NCBI GenBank assembly: GCA_019614645.1
Contig: JABWDB010000066.1
Span: 806,001-870,000, forward strand
Source of the DNA: Stratiolaelaps scimitus
Taxonomy: Eukaryota; Arthropoda; Arachnida; Mesostigmata; Laelapidae
Direction of reading: 5' to 3'
DNA length: 64,000 nt
This document shows positions 34,790-48,700 of this stretch, one piece after another. The number at the start of each line of letters is the position of its first letter. Position 1 is the stretch's first letter. A model generated the notes under the pieces. The model saw only the letters and a list, made by a program, of their open reading frames with translations, made no database searches and was not told where the DNA came from. Made by a program: the position numbers and the translations under genes.

Positions 34790-37700
34790 CTAGTGAGGAC
34801 GGAGTGTCAAGAACATTATGGGGACACCATAGGTTAGATTGCTTAGTACACCGAACACGAGGGAGGAACGAACCAAATAAGTGGGTATACTTGCAGGTCT
34901 GACAGGCCTGCAACGACGACTGTGATAACTGAATTCACCTTACTTCACACAAATGGCCTGTCATTATCGTGATAACCCAGCCAATAATAATAACGACTGG
35001 AACTCCACTGCAGTAAACATTATATATATCTCAATATACAAATTATTAAAACGCCCCAACAGCCATAATGGCTGTGCGTGCTCAACATAGAACGAAGAAA
35101 AATGTCCCCAACAACTACAACGGTAGCAACAACAACGAACAGCAACAACAACAACAACAACGAAAAGCAACAACAACAACAACAACAACAACAACGAACA
35201 GCAACAACAACAACAACAACGAAAAGCAACAACAACAACATACCGGATTCATATTTGCCCTTGCTCTTGCTCTTCGACCTCTGATGTTTCGATTTGTCCT
35301 TGTCTTTTGCATGTGAGTTCGAGAGCGTCACGGTGATGCTGGGCGGAGTTTGAGTGGCGCCAACGAACGCGGCGAAATTCGACTGATCCCAGTGGTTCGG
35401 GCCAGGCTGACCACTGCTCGAGTCCCAATCATTGAGGGAGGTGAGCGATGTCTCCTTCGAGCTGGACGAGTTGAGCCGGCTGCCACCGCCGCCGTGGCCC
35501 GTTGCACTTTGACAGCCAGCGGGTCTTAGTGACGAGGTGCTTTCCGCTGATGATTGACGGTATCGTGATAGCTCACGGTAGTCCGTCTTTTCGGTGGCTC
35601 GCCGGAGAATTCCTGGCAAAATAAGCAAAAAATGGTCACAAACAAGTCATATTGCAAGCAGAATGGAAAATAAATACATGTGCCCATGTTTACAGCTACG
35701 TCCACGAAAGCTGTCCCGCACCGCTGGCAGCAACAGTACGATGTTAGCCTAACAGAACTGAGCAAGGATCTAGCCCACGGGTTGAGACAACGATCGTCAA
35801 TTACCGCGAAATACAATATAATTATAGTATTATACAATATAATTGTTCAGATAATTGGGACGTTTACCCTTTCTTCCGCGTTCTCTCGGTGGATGCGTCT
35901 GATCGGAGATGAACACCTCATCCCGGGAGACGCGCCTCCTGAAGTGGATAGAATGATTGAAAATATCAATAGTCGATTTACTTAGCATTTTACTCAGTTT
36001 CGCAAGTATGATGTAATTGTATTTCTAATCATTTTTGCCTCCCGACAAGCCAATGTCGCCATTGTACGTATGCACGACGTTCCTTTCAACCGTCAGAGAA
36101 TTATTGACGTTATCATTGCATTGTCATCGTGTGCAGTCATTATATCTATAAGCTATAATTGGAAGACAGAGTCGATTCGACACATCTGACTCCCTGCGAG
36201 CTTTGGAACCGCAGGAACATGGTGGTTACAAGTCGCCAGCGTTGCCTTCACAATACACTATGCCGCTGTATAATTGAATAGTGTCATTTAAAGTGCATTG
36301 CCATTAGATAACCACCGCTAATCACGCCAACCCACTAAGCTCAATATACTTCCTAGTCTATGATAGTTAAATGCAATATATTAAACACAAATGACCCTGA
36401 GATCGGATGATTATCATTAGTGCTGTTCGACATTCATCAATGCCCTCTCTCAAAACAGAATCAATGATCAAACGCTGATGATGAGGCGACAAGTCGTCAA
36501 TATCCATCCAACGATGGCCAACACCCCCGGAATACCCGCAATTATCGAACAAATCCAATATTGGCCACAAGGTTGTCGATTAGCACAGGGGTGAGCGAGG
36601 GGGATGTCAACCAAGTATGGTAAGCGCAATTTACAGCTGAATTCACTCGTATCTGGGCTAATTGTGGAAAGCTCGCATGCATCTAAGCGCATGTTACCAC
36701 CGCAAGAGGGGTATGGAACAGGTAAGAACAGGTAAATCGCATTTATGATCAATATATTATTTATCGATGAAAGTTGACGTCACCGGGTGCCAGCGGCACT
36801 GGCCTTCAATAGGATGGACCCGGGTATGAGTACGACGGGGGCTCGTGAATTTATTCATGTTGGCCTTGATCATTATTATTGTTATTATAATTATTGTTTT
36901 GATGATGACGTCGAAACGTTTGCATCATTTGCACGAATGTGTGTCCCGGTCGACTGCACCACTCGACTTGACAGGAGCGGCCATGTCTCTTTTACTCGAT
37001 GAGATTTATCATCGTTCGCATTTAGTTAGAGTTATCAGTGGAGTCGATTCCCAGGTGGCTCTCTCAGGCGTGAGTCAGGAATAGGTGATTTGAAAATTAC
37101 AGCCCCTTGTCGAACTTACTTAAAATCTCAAATTCGAAAGTTTGCCCCTTCGTCTAAAATTGCTAAACAAACAGCTGGAGACATTCTACGCTCTTAAGTA
37201 GCGCCAACTTCGGATGTATGTACTGACGATCTCGAAAACGAGTAATCTAACGATAAAGATTAAATTAAGTTAATTGTCGATTGCGATAATTTGCTGTTTG
37301 TGGACTTGGGTTGATGAGAAAACACACTATTGTGATAAGGGCACACCTCGGGACAATCGAGTTGTATGTATAAAAATATAATAAAAAAAAACTTTTCCAG
37401 GCGTGCCCCAACGACCTCGAAAGTGTCTTGAATGATCTTCACGATTTATTGTGTGCAGGTCTGGATTGACACGAAAACATTGCCGTTCAAGTCATATGCC
37501 GGGGAAAATCTGATCCATGCATAGGAATATATACAGCACTTTCTCATGAGATGCTGTAAACTGCGAGTAAGAGAACTTCTTTGCTTATTACTTCAGCAAC
37601 AGCTGGACATTTGCGCAAGAGAGAGAGAGAACTCTCGAAAACGGTCAATATGAAAGTTGGGTAATTCTTCGAGTTCTATGTATTCAAATGCAAATTTTGT

Positions 37701-39660
37701 TTTATTGACGGAAGTGCGGTTGTTGTTGAATACTGCATTGAAGTTCACGTTAAAAAAAATAAGAAAAAATATCACCCCGCTGGCGTCGGCTGCCCTTGAA
37801 CACTGTTGCCCATGTCGGAAGAGCAATGAAGAATACTCAGGTATGGATGCGGATATGTGTTTGCTAATGGGGATGCTGTTTGTCAATACGAACCCATGTG
37901 TTAGACGGGGCAGTGTATCACAATTACTTGACAGGAATCGGTCGGTGAAGAGGCTCTCGAGCTGGAGGGGCACCTCGACCAGCATCCGACGATACATCGC
38001 ATCCATGTCCGCAGCCGACACTGAGAACAGTCGCTCGAAATTCTCTATTAAGTACCTGCCGAGATGGGAAAATTGAGTTTTCGTATATGAACATGTAAAG
38101 TACAACTGCTGTCCGGGCTGACATTCACAGGTTTAAACATTTAACTCAGTCCACGGTTGAACAACTGCTTTCTGTATAAGGCTTCATGAGATGGGCAATC
38201 CCCGCCATTTTTGTTTTTGTCATTTTCAATTGGTAATTGTAACTACCAACTACGCACGAGTAATCCGTACTGTATTCAGCAGACCTGCTTTACTCCTGGA
38301 TTTACGTTACGCCCCTTGTTCCGTGATCGCAAACACATGTCGCGGAGACTTCGGATTACACGACCGTGATCGAATTAAATCTCTCGGATAATTTACTGAG
38401 CGGGGGCTAGATATGAGGAGTGCATAGCTATGATACTCCACAATGAGAAGTACGATGTGAAAGTTATATACTCCGTTAGACCGCAATGAGGTGTTAATGA
38501 TTATTATGACGGATCGTGATGTGTCGGGTCGACCCGATGCGCGCAATGTACCAACCTGACAACGAGTATAACATCACTGCGTTCTTCAGCTCTTTCGAGT
38601 TTCTCGACAAAGAAACTCTTCGGTCCGGAGGACGCGCTCGGCGTCGGGTTTGTGCGAAGGATGTTTGGCCCCAACACCGTGGCAAGATTGTTAGCATCCA
38701 TTTTGTTGCCCGACAACTGAAACCATGTTCGTCTTTAATTAGGGTAGGAATTAATTGGGGGACAAAAATGAACGATCTTCAATAAGTGTTCGGGGTGTGC
38801 TTTCAGAGGAATTGAGATCTGTAATCAACTTGAAAAGTAGCTAGAGTTCATCCTCCACTGCTCACAGCCGAACGGAGGTACACAGCGACAAGATGGTCCG
38901 GTCCATGTGATCTGTTCATAAGAATCGATCGAATCGGGTACGATGATACCGATCTCGTAAGCATAACCGAACGTGAGGTTATGCCACCTTTTGATCCGCG
39001 CCTACTCGCCAGCATATAACCTAGCATGATGTATCAAAAATGCTCAGTGCTGATGGGTGAACTGAGTTTGTCCTAAATTTAATGACATTACGCACAGTAT
39101 CCGTTTCATCAATAGCAACCGATGAAGCAAATACACTTCGCCCTTGGCTATTATGTATCAATTATATTTGCCATTCAAACATGAAAAGCTGAGGCAGTAG
39201 AGTCGAGGCTCGATGCCTAAGTGCCTCGATACCGATCGCTATCTGCATTATCACAAGAACAACAACAACAATATGGTCGATTTGTCCAACGTATCAGATA
39301 AATGTCTGCTGTATGAGTTGGTACAAACGAGATATGATCCAATTGTCCGGTTATCTGTGTATTCACCAAAATATGTCAGCACTCGCTAGACTGTGATGAT
39401 CAATACGGAAGTTGTATCTTGACTATTGGGGATCATACCTCGATCTGGTGGTAGCTATTATTTTGAACATGTGTATCGACAATAATGATGATTAATAATA
39501 ATAATAATAATAATAAATAGCAGATTGCACAGCCATCTCCTATGGGGTAGAGTCCAATTGATCGAATGCCCGCGTGAACATGACGACGGTGGCCGGCTCA
39601 GTGAGTGAACGAATCAGAGCGGTCGCCCACTGACGTAGCCCATACCAGATGTGCGTTTCC

Positions 39661-39743
<83 letters not shown>

Positions 39744-42700
39744 TATATATATATAATACATTGATGATGATCGTACGACCAACTTCGTATTGGTCATTGA
39801 ACGATCTCTATTCCGTTGCTGATTCAAACGAGATGGTGAGATCATCAAATATTTGCCAGTTTGCCGTCAGCATTAAGCCTGACTTCGACATCTTGCGCGA
39901 CCCCAACTCGGCCGAGTTTGGTCCATACCACTTCAAATTTTCGCCGAAATGATTGCGGCAAATTGTCGTTTATTTCAGCGGAATTTCACTGGGAAAATTC
40001 CTCGTCTATGACGATTACGGGGACGTGATTAAGTTTATATTGTGCATTCGTTCGACCGATTTGACCGACGGGGATGTCGGCTGCAGCTGCTATCGAGCGC
40101 AGTAGGTCAACAAGAGCAGTTGGCGTTTCGTTCCCTGGCGTATCGCAGGTAATTTGCACCGTTACAGCCCTCGGCCCCGATCAAGCGTAATTACCGTGAA
40201 TTGCTAGCACTGTTTATTGTTCGTGTCGTGAGTTGAAATCGTATTATCAAGTGAAATTGAAGGCAAAGACAAGCCCTCAATATACCGCACAATATTTGTC
40301 CGTTCAATCGGCAGTAGGGTGCTGTACAAAAGCCCGCTACAAAGGTCCTCTGTTCATTCTAACGCTGACCGACCTGACCCGCCCCATGAGTCAAACGCCC
40401 CTAGCGGTCACCAATTGTATCCTATTATATCTATCCTTTAAAGGGGGCGTGTGCTAGTCCATTACAACAACGTGAGAGCGCCCCCACTCTTGGAACTGTT
40501 GACAATGCTCAACAGCACCGCCCGTCCAGGTATCGCTTAGTGCATCCCTTCAGTAGGGTGGGGGCGGTAAGATGTGTACGAGCCACGAGCACCACACATA
40601 TTCCTCACCGTACGACCACGACGTTATATCATCCTGTTATATCTATGAAATGGCAGGTCTCTCGAATGTTTCGTTGATGATCGTCTGGTGATGGGCGTCT
40701 TGAACAGCTAGACGGCAGGGACGGATTATATGACTTGGGTTCAAATCATTTTGCCAGACACTTTGGATTTCTTGATCATCTTTCTCTGATCATGGTGGCC
40801 CCTGTAGGTCCTCGTAGTAGTACCTAAAGGTTACGTGTAGAGCCCCGTCGTATAGGGAAACAGCTTAGAGTCAGCTCAAAAAGCAGGTTTCACGAGCACA
40901 TCCATTAAAAAACAACAGCTTTGATTTGGTTCAAAATAGCAATACACACAGCCATTCTACCCATCCCTGGGGTAACAGATAATACTCCGGCACAGTCCGT
41001 AACGGATGGGCTACAGACGCCCTTACCCGCCGATACTGTTTGCACTTCTGACTTAAACACAATATCTGTATTAGCCGCCTAGAGGTGGATATCCAACTAT
41101 AATACAATACAAGGTTTGGTTTATTAACGGAACTGCAGTCTTATCACAACGCTTAAGTTCTCGTAAAAATAATAGCGAAAAAGTGTCGTCTCATGGATTA
41201 TTTCAAATGCTACCGATTTCTGGAAACGGCATTATTTACATCAATGTTTTGATTATCATAAAAGTAACAGTATACAAGGGGCAACGCCCACACAAATTAT
41301 ATTCAGTCTATGCATTAATCGCAATTATAAATAAACAGACTTTCTCTGTTTCGTTTCATTATAGTATACTCCAAAGGACACCTCTAAATTATTTACAAAC
41401 AATCTTCCTGACCTCCCGCGCAAACACCTTTGATGATGTAAGGGTTCTAATTTCGCGAGGTAGTGAGCCCCAGACTGCAGGCAAGCGGTGCGCAAGAGCA
41501 TGCCGGCTGAGTTCTCTTATGACAAATGGTGTTTCGAAGGTTGTTGGCCGACGGTTAGACCTTTTGACGACAGCGGCGATTGGAAATGCAATATCACGGG
41601 GAATTTTTCCTCTCATCATCTTAAAGGCAAGAAGTGCGACATGAACCACGTAAATCTTACCTATAGGCAGCAGGTCAAATTTCTCAAAAACATCCGCAAC
41701 CGAGTCTCGCCGACGTCTACCAAAAATTGCTCTTAGAGCGTCATTCTGAACAATCTCGGTTCTGCGAATGATCGTCTTATAGCCACCACCCCAGATAGAG
41801 ATCCCATAGCACATGATAGGCAACAGGAGCATTCTGTAAACTAAAAGTAACCCCTCCACTGGAATACCACGATCTCTGAGGCGACGGATCGAGGAAATAA
41901 CGGCATAACACTTGGGAAGGAGAGCCTCAAGATGGGCTTGCCACTTCAGTGTCTCATTAATGGTCAGGCCCAGACATCTGACCGTAGACGACATCGGAAC
42001 CGGCTCCCCGCAAAGCCACACCGGATCTATCACTGGAGTCCTTTGTGGTGGGCGCAACAGAATGAAACCCGTTTTGTTGGTATTCACAACAAGTCCGAAC
42101 CGCTCAAAGGTCTTCACCACTCCCTCAACCTTCGCCGCCGCATCCTGAATATCTGAGTTCAGTTCTGACGGACGTATCCGGAATAGGAGTGAGGTGTCAT
42201 CAGCGTAAGCAACAGTCTTACAATAATTGCCAGACGAGATTTTGAGCAGAATGAAATTGATCAAAATAACAAACATAAACGGTCCCAGCACAGACCCCTG
42301 GGGGGTTCCAATGTTAACCACCTGCCATGATGACCAAATGTCGCCAACCACAACCGCCTGTTTCCTATCTGAGAGATATGAGTGAAACCATCTGACAACT
42401 TCGGGTGAGCAGCCAAGGCACTCTAGCATTTGAAGGAAAAAGGAGTGGCGCAGGCAATTGAAGGCGGCCGCCACATCCAGCATCACCCCAAGACAGAGTT
42501 GACCGTTCTCAACAGTGTCGGCGACTTCCTGCCAGAGATGCGCGAGCGCGAGCTCAGTGGAGCGCGCCCTTCGAAAGCCAAACTGGCATGGTGAGAAGAA
42601 ACTCGCCGAGTTAAGATGCCTTTCAAGCCTGGACATTACCACCTTCTCGAACACTTTAGAAAGATAGTGTTGTGTTCTTTCACTGATGGTCGTGTAGAAC

Positions 42701-45700
42701 GAGACAAAATGAGAACAATGTTCAAGTGCGGTTCATTTGCGGACTGTTTGTGTCGCCCGGTTGCTTTGCTTTTATTCTTGTAAGATGGCTAGGTATCGTG
42801 GAAAGGGGTGTCGTCAGGTTACCTAACACTTGTGATTATGGTGGACGCTCTACGGGTCCTTGTTCTATGGTCTATTCTATCTTCACTTGAAGTGACATTT
42901 GTCACCTCAAGTGACGTCTGACATATCAGGTGGCTATCGGTTATTTAAAGTGGCGATTGACACATCAGGTGGCTATCGGTTATTTATGGTGACGTCTGAC
43001 ACATCAGGTGGTTATTGGTTATTTAAAGTGACGATTGACACATCAGGTGGTTATTGGTTATTTAAAGTGACGATTGACATATGTCATAGTCAGCGTCTCC
43101 AACACCTTCCCCACGTAAAAAAAAAATTAGTCCTTTTTTAAAGATTTGTATCTTGGGGAGCATGTCATCGTAACTTCCAGGAACGATGGCTGTTTTCGGA
43201 CTCTCTCGGAACGTCGTGGAAGTAGGTCCTGTTGTGGTTGGCTTTGTTGTTCGCTTGTTCGTCCTATTCCGAAATCAGCGCTCTCGTCGTTGTCGAATAT
43301 GGATTGTTCCAGTGATTCCAATTCTTCGACGGACTCGATCGGTTTTGGTTCTTCATCTTCGGGTGGTCCGTTGGGATGGTTTTGGATGAAAAGTTGTCTT
43401 CTGGCTGATATTAATGCTTGTTGTTGTTCTTGTTGTTGCCTGATGATGGTGGTTTCAGTTCTCCCATCGTTCTGTTTCTCTGCTGTTACCAATTCATCGG
43501 CTAGGGATGTCGTGGCGATTTCTGTTAGTTTCTCAGCAATTTGTTTGGGAGATGGTTGCTGTTGAGCGGGATCTATGGAAAGGTTTTGTAGGAGCATTGA
43601 GACCTCTTCTGCTTCTTTTTCAGTTTGTTTGAAGTTTTGGCGAGTTTGACTTAAAAGCGCCTGAATTTCCGGGTCTGAATCTCCGATTTCCTGTTCCAAT
43701 TGGCTGATCGTCTCCATTAGCTCGTCTTTTTCGTCACCTGAGACTTGACGGCCCTCCATGGACCTAAGTTTCTTCGCTAGGGTCTCAACTTTGGTTAGAA
43801 ACGGGATTCCAACTCTCGGTGTTTGTGTCGTTTGGTTTTCCTTGTGGGCCTCCTCCTTCTTTGGAGTTTTGGTCCTTCTTCTAGATGGAAGTGGCATTTC
43901 GAATGCCAGCATGAACCCGTCATAGATGTCTTCATTTTTATGTTGTCTTGGGTTGTACCGTTTCCTTAGTTGGTTAGCATGGCGAGATGTTGTTTGGTTG
44001 TTGACTTCGACGTCATACATAACGTTGTTTCGTCGTTGAATCGTTCCGTGCGTCCAGAACTGTTTGTTTTGTTTTTGCATGCGCACGTACACTTGTTCAT
44101 TTACTTTGAAGTTTTTCTCTTTGCTTCCGTGGTGTTTGTCGAAGTGTTGTTTCATTTGATTTTGTTGAGTCGTTGTTATTGAAGCGATATTTTTCGTTGG
44201 TATCAGGCGTATCATGTCGAGGTCGGTGCGAAATTTCCTTCCGGTAAATGCCTCTGCTGGGGTTTTACCATTGAGAGCTGGTGATGGGATGGTCCGGTAA
44301 GTCCTTAGAAATTTGCGGATGATTGTCGACGTGTTTCCTTCATTTTGCATTTTAGTTAATGATCTTTTGAAGGTGTCTACCATCCTCTCTGCGCGGCCAT
44401 TGCTTTGTGGGTGATATGGTGCTGAGAAAAACTTCTTGATACCATATTTTTGGCAGACTTCGATGAAGTTTTGTGCGGTGAATTGAGTACCATTGTCAGT
44501 TACCAATTCTTCAGGAATTCCATGTTGAGTGAAGATGTTTTCGAAAGCTTCGATGGTGTTAGCTGTGGTGATCTTTTTCATTGGAACCACTTCGGGCCAA
44601 TTTGAAAAAGAATCGACTATTATCAGATAGTACGTGTTGTTCATCGGCCCGGCAAAGTCGGCGTGGATGCGAATCCATGGTCCTTTTGGGTGTTCCCAGG
44701 GGGAGAGTGGGACTTTGATGGGGTTTTTGCTTGCAAGTTGACAATCGTCGCATCTCCTGACGAAGTCTTGGATGTGAGTGTCGATTTTTGGCCAATACAC
44801 GTAGGATCGTGCTAATGCTTTCATCCTGTTTTCGCCCGGATGTCCGTTATGCAGTGTGGTTAATATTTGCTGTTGTAGTTCATTCGGGATCACTACTCGA
44901 TCGCGGTACATGATGATGTCATCTGTGATGCTCAGTTCGGATCTTCTGGAATATAGAGCAAAAAGCGGGTCTTCCCGTTGAATTTTCGGCCAGTGGTCGT
45001 TGATGAACCTTTTTGCTCTTGACAAAATTGGGTCGGTTGAGGTTTGTGTTTTGATTTCATTTCTTGTGACCGGCAGGTTTGAGATGTCTTCGTCCACTAC
45101 GTTGTCGTTGTCCAATTCAATGTTGGCAATGACTTTGTCTGGGAGTTCATTGCTCACTTCGAGAGCGGTTTGTTGTGTAGCAATTAGGCGGGAGAGTGCA
45201 TCTGCTTCTCCGAAGGTTGTTGTGCTTTTGTAGTTGATGGTAAACTGGTAGTCCAGTAGTATTACAGCCCATCGTTGTAATCTGTTTGCTGCGTGAGCTG
45301 ATATTCCATTTTTGGAACCAAAAATTGCTAGTAGTGGTTTGTGGTCAGTGTTGATGGTGAATTGTCTCCCGTAGACGAATTTGTGGAATTTTCGTACGGC
45401 GTAAACAATTGCTAGTGCTTCCTTTTCGATCTGACTATATTTTCGTTCCGTGTCAGACAGGGAGCGTGAGATGTGCATGACCGCCATTTTTGAACTGTCG
45501 GCAGATTCCTGCATCAGGACGGCGCCAATTCCGTATTGGCTGGCGTCTGCGCTGATGATGAGTGGAATGTTTGGATCGTAGTGAGTTAGAAGTAGGTCTG
45601 ACTGCAAATATTGTTTCATTTTCTGGAAGTTTCTTTCGCATTTGTCTGACCATTCGAACTTCACGTCCTTTTTGAGAAGGTTGTTTAGTGGTTCCTTCAA

Positions 45701-48700
45701 TGTTTTCATTTCTGGAATGAATTGACTATAGAACGTTATCATGCCAAGAGCTGCACGAAGTTCTGAGATGTCTTTTGGAGAGGGCATTTCTATTATTGCC
45801 TTCGTTTTCTCTGGGTCGGGTTTTCGTCCTTCCTCGTTGAGGATGAATCCGAGATACTTGATTTCTTTTTGGAAGAATGAGCATTTTTCACCACGGATTT
45901 TTAGACCGTGTTGGTGTAATCGTTCGAAGACTTTGTATAGTCTCTCCTTGTGTTCGGCGATTGTTTCGCTAGTGACCAGGATGTCATCGAGATAGGCGGT
46001 CGTACCCGGTAGTCCGTTTGTAAGCATGTCCATGAATCGTTGGAAGATGCTTGGTGCTGTCTTAATTCCGAACGGTAGTCTTTTTACTTTATATAATCCT
46101 TTCACAGTGTTTATTGTGAGAAGTTCTTGAGATTTTTCCTCCACTGGTATCTGCAGGTAAGCTTCCGCAAGATCCAATTGTGAGAAAAATTTCCCGCCGT
46201 TCAGTTTGGCAAAGATATCCTCTGCTGTTGGAAGTGGGTATTTGTCCTCTTCAATGGAGTTGTTTAGTCCTGTTGAATAGTCAGCACAGAGACGGATGGT
46301 TCCATTTTTCTTTTGTACTATGACTACGGGTGCTGCGTATCTTGAGTGGGTAATTGGTTCAAGGACTTCTTGTTTGACTAGTCGCTCGATTTCATCTACC
46401 ACTTTAGGTAGAAGTGAGTAGGCTACAGGTCGTGCTTTTCTGAAGCTCGGTGTGGAGTTTTCTTTTGCTTTGAAGGTAGCTTGGAATGTTTTGCATTTTC
46501 CCAAGCTTTCAGTGAATACTTCTGGAAACTTTTTCGAGAGATTATCTTTTATCTCTTCTTTTGTTTCTTCCAGAGAGTTATTGATTCTTTGAATCTTTCT
46601 TGAAGGTGTGTTTTGCAAAATCTTCTTTAGATTGGGGTCCTTTTGGATCCAGTCCAACCCAAGGAGTTCGCACCTGTTTGTTACGTGACATTCCTCCTGG
46701 AATTTTATTCCATTGATATTTACAGAACAACGTAGTGTTCCTATCACGTTTAGTGGGCTGCCGTCAGCCAGTGTGAGTTTCACTGTTGCTGACGTGAGAG
46801 TTGGTTTTCCTAGTTGTAACCAGATTCTCTCGGAGATTAATGTCACTTCTGCTCCGGTGTCTAATGTCAGATTGAACTTTTTGCCATTTATGAATACTGT
46901 CTTGATTATACGGTTGGTAGCTTCATGTAGTTGTACTTGCTGAACATGTTTGTTTATTTCTGGTTTCTGGTTCAGTCGTTTTGATTTACATGCTACTGCG
47001 ATGTGTCCTGCTTTCGCGCAGTTTGTGCATGTAGCAGTTTTGAATCTACACTCACTGTGGTGGTGATTTGTTCTTGTGCACCGGTAGCATGGGACGCTTT
47101 TGGGGCTTGTTGATGGTTTGTGCTGCACTTGATTGATCTCCATTCTGTTTCTTTGGGTCGTCGTGATGTCTTTTTTGAGCTGTTCGAAGTGTTCCAGGTC
47201 ATCCAAGATCTCAGGGAAAGTGAATCCGTTGTCTGTTTCCATGAGACGTGCTGCTCTTGCACGGATGTCGTTGTCTTCGCTACCCATGAGTGAAAGCATC
47301 AGTATGTACTGTTTCATCTCATCTAGGGAGATGCCTCCCCATTCAGCATCTTCCGCGACCTCGTTGATGAGCCCTGTTAGTTCTTTGAGTGGTCGGCCTG
47401 AACGTCTGATACTGAGTGATTTTATGCGTCTTTTGAATAGACTTACCGAGACGGAGAACAGCTTACTGAGTTGTTCGATGGTTTCGTCTGGTTTCAGTTC
47501 AGACACCTTTTTTGGCCTGATGTAGTTGATGAAGGCGTCATATTCGTTTGTGTTTAATTTGCTGACTATCAGTCTTCCTTTGTCGGTCGGTGATAGTGCT
47601 TGACCTTCTGACTCGAGTATTGGTAAGTACCTTGTGTACCACTTCTCGAAGGTGTGTCCATCCTCCGGTTTGAAGGTGAATCGTGGGATCCTTGTGTTCA
47701 GATGCTCCATGATGGTGTGTCCGGATATGATGTTCTTCTGTCTGGATGTAGCTTGAAGAGCTTCCTTTACTGCGGTCTCCACGATTTGTTGGACATCTTC
47801 TGCTGTGAACGATGCCATTTTTCACGATGTAGTAAACTTTTAGTAGAAAAACAGCACAAGAAGGTTTCACAATTATGACGGTAGTTTGATGGTCGTGTGA
47901 GCTCGAAGTGTCTTCGTCGCCAACTGTTGTGTTCTTTCACTGATGGTCGTGTAGAACGAGACAAAATGAGAACAATGTTCAAGTGCGGTTCATTTGCGGA
48001 CTGTTTTGTGTCGCCCGGTTGCTTTGCTTTTATTCTTGTAAGATGGCTAGGTATCGTGGAAAGGGGTGTCGTCAGGTTACCTAACACTTGTGATTATGGT
48101 GGACGCTCTACGGGTCCTTGTTCTATGGTCTATTCTATCTTCACTTGAAGTGACATTTGTCACCTCAAGTGACGTCTGACATATCAGGTGGCTATCGGTT
48201 ATTTAAAGTGGCGATTGACACATCAGGTGGCTATCGGTTATTTATGGTGACGTCTGACACATCAGGTGGTTATTGGTTATTTAAAGTGACGATTGACACA
48301 TCAGGTGGTTATTGGTTATTTAAAGTGACGATTGACATATGTCATAGTCGGGATGCCCAAGGCCCCCACAGTCCAGTTGGCCCTAGTTGAATCAAGGGCC
48401 CTCTGTGTTTCCGATAAGCTAACCTCTGAGAACGCAAATGTCGAACTCTGAGCCCCCCAAATAGATGTCAATTCTGGTCGGAGGTCTTCTTGGGCGTTTA
48501 TCCCAGATACAGTGTCTGAACCGACAGCAGCAAAGTGCCGGTTTAATTCATCAGCAATAGCCTGTGGTGTCTCTAGACGCCCAGAATTAGATTCGAGAAT
48601 CCGAGGGAGTTCAGCTTTACTGCTACCTCTTCCACATGAGGTATTGATAAATTTCCACAATTTGGAACTATTGCTCTGCAGGCGGGTGAACCGATTTCTG

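Larger units (their letters stand above)
42668..48344 (-). mobile_element. Ty3/Gypsy LTR retrotransposon, structurally complete
   Basis: This 5,677-bp element is inserted in the LINE. The two LTRs (419 and 420 bp) differ, as far as I can see, by one indel. Between them lies one uninterrupted Gag-Pol frame. A primer-binding-like TGGCGACGAAGAC starts right next to the 5' LTR (plus 47912-47924), and a short purine tract (GGGGAAGG, plus 43105-43112) lies near the 3' LTR. No env frame is present. The near-identical LTRs imply a recent insertion. The single-ORF layout without env recalls the Mag-type (K02A2.6-like) Gypsy elements of invertebrates, which is inference. The insertion lacks a clear target duplication. 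Confidence 0.93.

Noticed and set aside
35068..35316. Plus-strand poly-Q/poly-N/poly-T frames
   Set aside because: They come from the intronic CAA repeat on the strand opposite the RhoGAP transcript.
39540..39952. Frames with YIYIYI peptides on both strands
   Set aside because: They are translations of TA microsatellites.
42899..43141. Open frame with a repeating SGGYRLF-type peptide
   Set aside because: It is the translation of the 39-bp LTR tandem repeat on the antisense strand; the same frame recurs in the other LTR.
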